Below are positions 1-6,780 of a DNA stretch of 64,000 nt, in pieces. Numbering within the stretch: position 1 is the first letter of the stretch; each line of letters opens with the position of its first letter. The DNA is from Balneolales bacterium ANBcel1 (lineage in GTDB: Bacteria; Bacteroidota; Rhodothermia; Balneolales; Natronogracilivirgulaceae), in assembly GCA_029688905.1 (NCBI GenBank), contig JARULB010000001.1:62001-126000 (forward strand). Direction: 5' to 3'. The position numbers and the translations under genes were made by a program. The notes beneath the pieces are model-generated. The model was not told the origin of the DNA, did not search any database, and was given only the letters and a program-made list of their open reading frames with translations.

Positions 1-290
1 CCCCCGAGAAAATCGGAAACGCTGTCTTCTGGTTTCATCTTGTTCCGGATGCTTGTGTGATTCCATACCGGCCGGCATGGCCGGGCTATCGCGCAATCTA
101 TCGCTTTTGGCAATAATACGTAAATAAAAAAACGGTTTCGGCGGCGCGGGCAGACCGGAACATATTCTGCGGGCATGGTGTTACTAGACAAGCGGCTGAA
201 CGATTGTCAACCGATACGGAAGGTAACCCAGGATACGCTGAAATATGATTGTTATCCGATCGTCCCGTATCACCACACAAATTATCTCTC

Positions 291-1484
291 ATGAATCATC
301 ACATGAAAAGCGCAGCTCACCTGTTAATCGCCTCAATGGCAATGTTGCTCGCAATATCCGCATGCAGCCCGTCCAATTCCAACGAATCCCTGAGCAACAC
401 CGATGAAAGCGAAAGCTGGGTTGTCTCCAGCCAGTATACCGATATCAGGCTGACAAAGATTGCCGGCGGACTCGAACACCCCTGGTCGCTGGCTTTTCTG
501 CCGGATGGCCGCATGCTGGTGACCGAACGCCCCGGACGGCTTAACATATTGGACAACGGTGAGATCACATCCGTTGACGGGCTTCCCGATATACATGCAA
601 GGGGCCAGGGCGGACTCATGGAAGTTTCCCTGCATCCCGATTATGAATCCAACGGCTGGATCTATCTGACCTACTCCAGGCCCAATGACCAGGGTCAGAC
701 CGCCACCGCATTGGCACGTGCCCGCCTGGATGGAAACAACCTGATCGACTCTGAGGATATCTTCATCCAGAACCGCTACTCGCAGCCCGGCCGACATTAC
801 GGATCCAAGCTGGCATGGGACCATGACGGCAAACTGCTTATGAGTATCGGTGACCGTGGTTCCGAACCTCCCAGAGCCCAGGACCTGATGGATCATGCCG
901 GTACCCTGCTCCGGCTTAATGACGACGGCACCGTCCCGCCGGATAATCCTTTTGTGGGAGATGACAGCGCCCTGGATGAAATATTTACATACGGCAACCG
1001 AAATATCCAGGGACTGATCGTCCATCCAGAAACCGGTGAAATCTGGGCCACCGAACATGGGCCGCGCGGCGGCGATGAACTCAACCTGCTGGAGGCGGGA
1101 AAGAATTACGGGTGGCCGACCGTCACGCTCGGACTCGACTACCGCACCCAGGAGGAGTTCCCGCATTCGGAAGCACGCCACAGCGTGGAAGGCATGACGG
1201 ACCCTGTTTACGAATTGCTGCCCACACACGCCCCCTCCGGACTCGCCCACATTTCCGGTGACCATTTCACAAGCCGCTGGGATGATAATCTGCTGGCCGG
1301 CGGCCTTCGCGCCGAACGGATCCGCAGGCTGGTTATCCAGGACTATGAAGTCATCCACGATGAAGAGCTGATCCTGCAGGAGATCGGACGCATCCGCGAT
1401 GTCCGTGTCGGGCCCGACGGCAATATCTATGTGCTCACCGACCACCCGGACGGAGGACTCTACCGGCTGGAACCCGGAAGCTGA
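291..1484 (+). CDS. Secreted PQQ-dependent sugar dehydrogenase (GSDH family) lipoprotein
   Basis: The product is a six-bladed beta-propeller aldose dehydrogenase of the glucose/sorbosone dehydrogenase family (E. coli YliI type), which oxidises sugars with PQQ outside the cytoplasm. Visible family motifs are LAFLPDGRMLVTERPGRL, GQGGLMEVSLHPDY, HYGSKLAWDHDGKLL and ATEHGPRGGDELN, followed by NYGWP. The N-terminus from the ATG at 291 (or 303) is a lipoprotein signal ending ISAC, so the enzyme is probably lipid-anchored in the periplasm. A TTG at 249 would extend the frame but puts charged residues before the signal. No PQQ biosynthesis genes are in the window, so cofactor supply is unknown. Family assignment is firm; the sugar substrate is not. 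Confidence 0.9.
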   Translation: MNHHMKSAAHLLIASMAMLLAISACSPSNSNESLSNTDESESWVVSSQYTDIRLTKIAGGLEHPWSLAFLPDGRMLVTERPGRLNILDNGEITSVDGLPDIHARGQGGLMEVSLHPDYESNGWIYLTYSRPNDQGQTATALARARLDGNNLIDSEDIFIQNRYSQPGRHYGSKLAWDHDGKLLMSIGDRGSEPPRAQDLMDHAGTLLRLNDDGTVPPDNPFVGDDSALDEIFTYGNRNIQGLIVHPETGEIWATEHGPRGGDELNLLEAGKNYGWPTVTLGLDYRTQEEFPHSEARHSVEGMTDPVYELLPTHAPSGLAHISGDHFTSRWDDNLLAGGLRAERIRRLVIQDYEVIHDEELILQEIGRIRDVRVGPDGNIYVLTDHPDGGLYRLEPGS

Positions 1485-1529
1485 CAGAAAGGCATCCAAA
1501 GTGAAATCTTGTCCGATAACGGCCATCGC

Positions 1530-1585
1530 ATAACCGGCGTGGCCAGCCGGTTATAATTGGGTGGAAACGTTCCACACGCCCAATT
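1530..1585. repeat. Two abutting perfect hairpins after the sugar dehydrogenase
   Basis: Arms ATAACCGGC (1530-1538) and GCCGGTTAT (1546-1554) form a 9-bp stem with a 7-nt loop. Directly next to it, AATTGG-GTGGAA (1555-1566) pairs with TTCCAC (1570-1575) and CCAATT (1580-1585), giving 12 bp with a 4-nt bulge. No T-run follows either stem, so they are not classical intrinsic terminators. They may stabilise the 3' end of the upstream mRNA or be a dispersed palindrome. Confidence 0.6.
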
Positions 1586-1759
1586 GATACGTGGGTTAGT
1601 CACCGATACTCCCAGTGTACAGACATAATACCCGTTATCAAATTGAAACGGTATAAGACTTACCCGGTTTGCAATTTTTAATGAGCTTAACGGTTGGCTC
1701 CAGAAATGGAAGCAACCTGTGCCATCGGCAAAACAATGTTCCCATCCACCAAAACAGAT

Positions 1760-2107
1760 ATGGTTATGAGTCCGGATATCAAAGACAAACGGTTTTCTGA
1801 AGTGATCAGGGGCGAAACGCCGGTACTGGTCGATTTTTATGCCGACTGGTGCGCGCCTTGCCGGATGATGCCACCCATTCTCAAAGAGCTCAAGAAGAGG
1901 ATGGGCGATTCGCTCCACATCCTTAAAATCGACACCGAGAAGAATGCCGACCTGGCGATACGTTACCAGGTACGCGGAATTCCAACACTGCTCCTGTTCA
2001 AGGAAGGCCGGGTTATCTGGCAGCAATCGGGTGTGATGCAGGCGCCGCAACTGGAGGAGGTAATCCGGCGCGAGCTGGAGGATTACGAAACAAAAATGGG
2101 TGCATAG
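1760..2107 (+). CDS. Thioredoxin
   Basis: This is a single-domain thioredoxin of about 115 residues with the canonical WCAPC active site in the context VDFYADWCAPCRMM, and the cis-proline segment RGIPTLLLF. It reduces cytoplasmic disulfides. Nothing resembles a signal peptide. Starts at 1760 (MVM) or 1766 give the usual thioredoxin length; an upstream TTG at 1694 or ATG at 1736 would add a tail unlike the family. No Shine-Dalgarno site is seen, as is common in this group. Its stop lies 3 nt from the stop of the convergent EamA gene. The neighbouring VKOR-like gene is another thiol-redox protein but is separately transcribed. Confidence 0.9.
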   Translation: MVMSPDIKDKRFSEVIRGETPVLVDFYADWCAPCRMMPPILKELKKRMGDSLHILKIDTEKNADLAIRYQVRGIPTLLLFKEGRVIWQQSGVMQAPQLEEVIRRELEDYETKMGA

Positions 2108-2110
2108 ATA

Positions 2111-2962
2111 TTATATGCGCGAGAAACGGCGGTTTACCCAGTAGGCCGCAACAAGAATGACGGCACCGGCGGCCAGCCGGATGAGGTCCGCGTCCCTGTT
2201 CCAAATCAGCAGGTTGACCAGCAGTCCGGCCGGGATGACCGCATTGTTCATGACCGCAAGAGTTCCGGCATCGACTTTGGTGGCGCCGTGGTTCCATAAA
2301 AAGAGTCCGGCTGCTGATGCGCCGAAGCCGAGCCACAGCAAAACGGCCCAGTGCGTGCCGGTCTGCGGCATCAGCGTGGTGTCACCAAAAATCAGATAGG
2401 ACGGCAAGGTGATCAGCAGGGCGCCGGCATAGAAGTAGCCGAAAAAGCGGACAGGCGGGATTTCGGTGGGATACCACCGGACCAGGTTTTTATATCCGAC
2501 CTGGCCTGCGGCGAACGAGGCATTCGCAACCTGCATCAATAAAAACCCGAACAGATAGCCGCTTGTGATGCCGTCGTAGCGGATCACGCCCGCACCTACA
2601 ACCGCGAGAATGGCGGCAATCAGCGCCACCGGCGAAAAGCGGCTGTTCAGGGCATCATCAAGGACGGTGACAAACACCGGTGTCATGATGGTGAAAAGCA
2701 GCACTTCCGGTGCCGTCAGAAACTGAAATGAGCGGTACAGGCACAGGTAGGTCACACCGAACTGAAGCGCGCCGACCAGGATCATACCGGTTACCAGTTC
2801 GCGCCTAACACCGGTCCACCGGGTAAACGGAAGCATCACAAGTCCGGCGAAAACCACCCGGGAGAGAACGGCAAAATCACTGTCCACCTGTCCGGCCAGG
2901 TACTCATCGATAAGGCTGAACGAAAAGGCCCAGAGCAGGGTCACAAAAACGAGGTACTTCAT
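2111..2962 (-). CDS. EamA/DMT-family membrane transporter (YtfF-like)
   Basis: The 283-residue protein is built from about ten hydrophobic segments in two EamA repeats, with a short basic C-terminus (NRRFSRI). It begins MKYLVFVTLLWAFSFSLI, typical of drug/metabolite superfamily exporters annotated as carboxylate/amino acid/amine transporters. It should sit in the inner membrane; the substrate cannot be read from sequence. The downstream-facing stop nearly abuts the thioredoxin stop. The methyltransferase gene lies 15 nt upstream on the same strand, so the two are probably cotranscribed. Confidence 0.85.
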   Translation of the reverse strand: MKYLVFVTLLWAFSFSLIDEYLAGQVDSDFAVLSRVVFAGLVMLPFTRWTGVRRELVTGMILVGALQFGVTYLCLYRSFQFLTAPEVLLFTIMTPVFVTVLDDALNSRFSPVALIAAILAVVGAGVIRYDGITSGYLFGFLLMQVANASFAAGQVGYKNLVRWYPTEIPPVRFFGYFYAGALLITLPSYLIFGDTTLMPQTGTHWAVLLWLGFGASAAGLFLWNHGATKVDAGTLAVMNNAVIPAGLLVNLLIWNRDADLIRLAAGAVILVAAYWVNRRFSRI

Positions 2963-2977
2963 ACCGGCGGTCCTCCG

Positions 2978-3502
2978 CTACAGCCAGCGCGGTGTGCGAT
3001 CGGTATAGGCGTCATAATCCTCCCCGAACTTTTCACGCAGGGCACGCTCCTCGGAAATAATTTGAAACCGGGTCATATATATGTAGAACAGCGGCATGAG
3101 CATCAGGCAGAGCAGGTCGGAGAGAAAGATCGCCCAGCCAATAAGCACAAGCGACAGAGAAAGATACATGGGATTGCGACTGTGCCGGTACGGCCCATCG
3201 GTGACCAGCGCTGTCGTTTCGGCGGGTTTTCCGGCATGCACCGTTGTTTGATTCTTCATGAAGAGATAAATGCTGTATGCGGCGGTCAGTATCGCTGTAC
3301 CCATCAGAAAAGCGGTCAGATAATACTGAAACGGAATATCTACGGCAAAAACCGGGAAGTAACGGGCTATCGCCCACATCGCCAGGGCAAAAAAACCAAA
3401 AACCACAACTGGGGGAATCTTCCGTTCCAGAGGATGTTCTGCCGGGACCGATGCCGTGTTTTCCCGGCTGTCTTCATTTTCGTTGCTGCTATCAGGATTC
3501 AT
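2978..3502 (-). CDS. Isoprenylcysteine carboxyl methyltransferase (ICMT/PEMT)-like membrane protein
   Basis: This 174-residue integral membrane protein has an acidic soluble N-terminus, about four hydrophobic segments and the family signature TDGPYRHSRNPMYLSL in the C-terminal half, followed by EERALREKFGEDYDAY. These are the SAM-binding features of the ICMT/phospholipid methyltransferase family. Bacterial members have poorly defined substrates (isoprenoid, lipid or thiol methylation). It is the first gene of a two-gene minus-strand unit with the EamA transporter. The start ATG at 3500-3502 is the only good one. Confidence 0.82.
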   Translation of the reverse strand: MNPDSSNENEDSRENTASVPAEHPLERKIPPVVVFGFFALAMWAIARYFPVFAVDIPFQYYLTAFLMGTAILTAAYSIYLFMKNQTTVHAGKPAETTALVTDGPYRHSRNPMYLSLSLVLIGWAIFLSDLLCLMLMPLFYIYMTRFQIISEERALREKFGEDYDAYTDRTPRWL

Positions 3503-3830
3503 AAAGCCATATTGGTTGACAGGTTTTTTTCGGATGTCCTGCTTTTAGGAGGCCACCCCGAATATCAAAGGTCCGGACATTACATGCTCTGCTTTCGTGT
3601 TCCGCAAATTCGGGTGATGCCGGATAACAATGCGCAAATACCGGTTGAAAAGGCCTCTGTACTGATAATGTCGGATACTTTCACCAGCCCGCCGCGTGGC
3701 AATATAACACTGACGGACCAAGCCGGCAAGCGCCTGCCACGCCGATGAACAGACAGGGCTATATGCCGCGATACACCGATCGGGCTTACCCAAAAACACT
3801 GCAGGTAACAGGAAAAGAGACAGCCGGGAC
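3503..3830. other. Intergenic region with no supported gene
   Basis: This stretch separates the divergent methyltransferase and VKOR genes. Open frames exist on both strands (plus 3062-3748, minus 3545-3895) but encode no recognisable domains, are rich in cysteine and arginine, and look like chance frames. The right-hand end becomes very AT-rich and leads into the promoter at 3831. Confidence 0.5.
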
Positions 3831-3861
3831 TTGACAGCCATCAACCCTTTACTTATATTTG
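3831..3861 (+). promoter_or_regulatory. Bacteroidota-type promoter of the VKOR-like gene
   Basis: TTG at 3831-3833 (within TTGACA), a 20-nt spacer and TATATTTG at 3854-3861 match the Bacteroidota consensus TTG-N17-23-TAnnTTTG exactly. Transcription would start near 3868, leaving about an 80-nt leader before the ATG at 3947, which has GGAG at 3938-3941. Confidence 0.75.
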
Positions 3862-3946
3862 TATATAAATATTTAAATATATATATTAAGCACATCTTCT
3901 AACGAGTGTTGCTTATTTGATTTCATAACCAAAAAACGGAGTTGTC

Positions 3947-4489
3947 ATGAACAAGTTCATTATCGGTTTCATTGTTGTAGCCATGCTGGGTTGGGTAGCC
4001 AGCGTCATCCTCACTGCGGTACATTTCTGGGCGATACCGCTGATTCCGGCCGGTGCCGATTTACCGGGAAGCATGCAGGTCATCACCAGCCAGTGGGCGT
4101 ATGTCGGACCGATTCCTCTTGCCACTATCGGAGCCATTTATTACATCGCCATGATTGCACTTGGTGCTTTCTGGCTTTCCACAAAAAACGAGCAGGTGGA
4201 GAGATGGCTGCTGCCGGTCACGGCTCTCGGATTCCTTGCTTCACTCGGGTTTGTCTATCTTCAGCTGGGAGTGATTGGAGCCATTTGTCCGTTTTGCATG
4301 ATGTCGGCTGCCGCGACCACGATTTTGCTGGGGATTGAGCTGTTTGTGAAATACCGCGGCGGAGCGGCCTCCACCCCGTCCGTATCGCCTTCAAAAGTCT
4401 GGCCCACGGTATTCGCGGCGACCATGCTGCTCACGATCTTTGCGATGTGGACCCTCACTGTGCTCCCCCTTCCGGGTGGCGGGGCGTAA
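3947..4489 (+). CDS. Vitamin K epoxide reductase (VKOR)-family membrane protein lacking the loop cysteines
   Basis: The 180-residue protein has five predicted transmembrane segments (about 4-24, 52-75, 87-107, 110-132, 153-172). The VKOR redox motif CPFC is at residues 114-117, and the segment before TM2 (SQWAYVGPIPLATIGAIYY) matches the conserved S-x-Y-a-x-x-f-G-I-P region. Bacterial VKOR reoxidises DsbA-like proteins using quinone. The usual periplasmic-loop cysteine pair before TM2 is missing; only Cys114 and Cys117 exist in the whole protein. No thioredoxin domain is fused. It therefore may hand electrons to a separate partner or be a divergent member. It is transcribed alone from the promoter at 3831. 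Confidence 0.8.
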   Translation: MNKFIIGFIVVAMLGWVASVILTAVHFWAIPLIPAGADLPGSMQVITSQWAYVGPIPLATIGAIYYIAMIALGAFWLSTKNEQVERWLLPVTALGFLASLGFVYLQLGVIGAICPFCMMSAAATTILLGIELFVKYRGGAASTPSVSPSKVWPTVFAATMLLTIFAMWTLTVLPLPGGGA

Positions 4490-4506
4490 AGGATTGCGTT
4501 TTCAGA

Positions 4507-4539
4507 GGGTGGGAGGTTTATGCAGTGGCCGTCCCACCC
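4507..4539. terminator. Hairpin between convergent genes
   Basis: GGGTGGGA (4507-4514) is perfectly complementary to TCCCACCC (4532-4539), leaving a 17-nt loop. It lies between the VKOR stop (4489) and the ABC permease stop (4543) and could serve both strands, but no T-run follows, so termination is only suggested. Confidence 0.4.
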
Positions 4540-4542
4540 GAT

Positions 4543-5745
4543 TCAGGCCCTGCGAAACCAGTAGTACATTTCGCGCAATCCGGGCTCCTTGCCGTAAATG
4601 AGCATGGCGACGGCGAAAATTCGTCCGGCTGCCTTCCGGAAGAGCCATACGGTTGCAACCAGAAGTACCAGTGCCAGAATCGGTTCCCAGAACGCAACGT
4701 CGGTCAATACCATCCTGGCGGGCAGTACGGCATAGGATGTGAGCGGAAACCAGCCCATGAAAGTAATTGCGGTACTGTCGGCATTTACCAGTGCGTAAAA
4801 CGCGAACATAACCGGAACTGTGGGCAGCAACATCAACCCGGAACGTTCCGAAGCATTGGGGTCGTCGATGGTGGCGGCAACTGCTGCAAGGAACGAGTTC
4901 CACATGAGAACACCCAATATCGCAAGCAGCAGAAACGTAACCAGTAGAACAGGATCGATCATCAGGATCACGTTTTGAAATGCCGATGGCGCGATAAACC
5001 AAAAAACCATTGCGCCGAAAACTCCCATAGATCCGTAAATCAGCACGTAGGCGATGCCGATAGCGCTGATCCCCAAAATTTTTCCGTCAATCCAGGCCTG
5101 CGGTTCGATAGCTGCGACAACCTGCTCGGTTATCCGCTGCTGTTTCTCACCGGTGATGGCGGTGAACTGGTAGGCAAATCCCAGAAACACGGCCATCAGA
5201 ACCAGGCCGATGGCGGCCCCGGCGAGAATTTTATCGGCGGTTCCCACACGATGCTCGCGGGTATTCAGAATTTCAAGCGCGACAGAGGCGGTCAGATCCT
5301 CAAATTGCCCGGCATCAATGCCATGTTCGTCAAGCTTGACTCCGGTGCGCAGTTCGTCAAGAAGCCGGGAAATCTGGGTTGTCCACCCCGGTTCGCCATG
5401 CACCTTCAATCGGGCCTCATCCGTGGAATCAAAAAAGAGGATCCCGTCAATGTTCCCTTCTCTCAGTGAGACCATCATGGTATCGGGCGAGCCCTGACTG
5501 TAATCCATAAAATGGAATCTTTCGTGCTCCACTTCCTCCACGGTATACGGACCCCAATCGGCCACGGCGATGTCGATTTGTCCGTGAACACTGGAAGCGG
5601 CCAGCCAGTATCCGCCAATTCCGCCGATCACGGCAAAACCGATCGTCCACAGAACACCGGAGATAACATTCCGAATTTTGAAAAAACGGTTGAATTCCCA
5701 CCGGGCCACCTGCATCACGGTGCCCCATTTGTTTGCCGCTGTCAT
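4543..5745 (-). CDS. ABC-2 type exporter permease (NatB-like)
   Basis: The 400-residue protein has one N-terminal transmembrane helix (around residues 28-50), a large extracytoplasmic domain to about residue 170, then five or six helices in the C-terminal half. This is the architecture of NatB/YhaP ABC-2 permeases, which pair with a single ATPase. The segment ITGEKQQRITEQVVAAI is typical of this family's coupling region. Its ATG overlaps the stop of the ATPase gene by 4 nt (ATGA at 5742-5745), so the two are translationally coupled. Sodium, drug or peptide export are all possible. Confidence 0.85.
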   Translation of the reverse strand: MTAANKWGTVMQVARWEFNRFFKIRNVISGVLWTIGFAVIGGIGGYWLAASSVHGQIDIAVADWGPYTVEEVEHERFHFMDYSQGSPDTMMVSLREGNIDGILFFDSTDEARLKVHGEPGWTTQISRLLDELRTGVKLDEHGIDAGQFEDLTASVALEILNTREHRVGTADKILAGAAIGLVLMAVFLGFAYQFTAITGEKQQRITEQVVAAIEPQAWIDGKILGISAIGIAYVLIYGSMGVFGAMVFWFIAPSAFQNVILMIDPVLLVTFLLLAILGVLMWNSFLAAVAATIDDPNASERSGLMLLPTVPVMFAFYALVNADSTAITFMGWFPLTSYAVLPARMVLTDVAFWEPILALVLLVATVWLFRKAAGRIFAVAMLIYGKEPGLREMYYWFRRA

Positions 5746-6674
5746 TTCGACTCCATATTTGTGTTCGTAAAACTGTGCAGAAAGATTTCATGCAGGCCCG
5801 CATCGGCGGTTTGCAGGTGTCTGACCCGGCCGGCCTCTGTGAAGCCATTCAGGATGCGGTTCAGGTCGGCGTTTTCTTCCGGGTAAACCGTCCATACTTC
5901 CTGTTCCAGCGATTCCACCGCTTTGATTCCGGGGATGCGTGACAGAGCGGACGGGTCCACTCCGGCATCAAAACCGACTTCAATTTTCCGGGCCGAGATG
6001 GTTTTTTTACGAATTTCTGCGAGAGTCCCGCAGATACGCTCCCGGCCGCTGTCCAGAAGCAGGATACGGTCGGCGATACGCTCAACCAGCTGCATCTGGT
6101 GCGCGCTCAGAAGTATGGTGGTGCCGGCATTTCGCAGATCGCGGATCACATCCGACATCAGCTCCTGGTTGATGGGGTCGAAGCCCGAGAACGGCTCATC
6201 CAGCACGGCCAGAGCGGGGCGATGAAGGATGGATGCGATGAACTGGATTTTTTGCTGATTCCCTTTGGAGAGAGCCGAAACCTTGTCGCGCTTTCTGTCT
6301 GCCAGCCCAAACCGTTCCAGCCACTGCAGGGCTTCCTTTCTGATACTGTTCGGGTCATTCGAGCACAGCCCTGCCAGATAGACCAGATTTTCCAGAACTG
6401 GCATATCCTGATACAAGCCCCGCTCCTCCGGGAGATAGCCCAGCCTGGAGCGCATCACCCGGCCCTGCCCATTGATGGCCGGATCAAAACGTATCTCTCC
6501 GCGGTCGGGCTGGATGATCTGCATGATCATGCGAACCGTGGTGGTTTTTCCGGCACCGTTGGGCCCAAGCAGGGCAAAGATCTCCCCATCTTCCACCGAA
6601 AAAGAGAGCTCGTCAACGGCCTTCGCTTTTTGAAACTCCTTGACTACCGAAGACAAGGTCAGAATAGTTTTCAT
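5742..6674 (-). CDS. ABC transporter ATP-binding protein (NatA-like)
   Basis: This 310-residue ATPase carries Walker A GPNGAGKTT near residue 38, the signature LSKGNQQKIQ, Walker B LAVLDEPFSGFDP and the switch-histidine segment LLSAHQM. After about residue 215 comes the C-terminal DUF4162-type domain found in NatA/YhaQ proteins. Together with the overlapping permease it forms a complete two-gene exporter. It is first in its transcription unit, about 106 nt downstream of the S9 peptidase terminator. Confidence 0.92.
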   Translation of the reverse strand: MKTILTLSSVVKEFQKAKAVDELSFSVEDGEIFALLGPNGAGKTTTVRMIMQIIQPDRGEIRFDPAINGQGRVMRSRLGYLPEERGLYQDMPVLENLVYLAGLCSNDPNSIRKEALQWLERFGLADRKRDKVSALSKGNQQKIQFIASILHRPALAVLDEPFSGFDPINQELMSDVIRDLRNAGTTILLSAHQMQLVERIADRILLLDSGRERICGTLAEIRKKTISARKIEVGFDAGVDPSALSRIPGIKAVESLEQEVWTVYPEENADLNRILNGFTEAGRVRHLQTADAGLHEIFLHSFTNTNMESK

Positions 6675-6700
6675 AGCTGCATATCGTTACGTAATCAGAT

Positions 6701-6763
6701 AAAAAAACGGACGGCGCCCGGCCAACAAGTACACACTATTACCCAACGGCCCGGAACCGTCCG
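6701..6763 (-). terminator. Intrinsic terminator of the S9 peptidase gene
   Basis: Read on the minus strand, CGGACGG (6763-6757) pairs with CCGTCCG (6714-6708), with further partial GC pairing inside, followed at once by seven T residues (6707-6701). It starts 18 nt after the S9 peptidase stop codon at 6781. Confidence 0.75.
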
Positions 6764-6780
6764 CTCATCACTGCAAATCG

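Noticed and set aside
3-116. Possible C-terminal end of a gene entering from the left (frame 3, ends TAA at 114-116, rich in Trp/Tyr/Phe)
   Set aside because: All three frames are partly open over the first 60 nt and 37 codons are too few to assign; could be real but unsupported.
98-292. 64-codon minus-strand frame before the first gene
   Set aside because: Cys/Ser-rich with no family features; overlaps the likely upstream region of the sugar dehydrogenase.
333-1526. 397-codon minus-strand frame opposite the sugar dehydrogenase gene
   Set aside because: It mirrors the GC-rich codon pattern of the true gene and has no recognisable domain; it is a shadow frame.
3545-3895. 116-codon minus-strand frame in the 3.5-3.9 kb gap
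   Set aside because: No ribosome site or domain, starts in the AT-rich promoter region; chance frame more likely.
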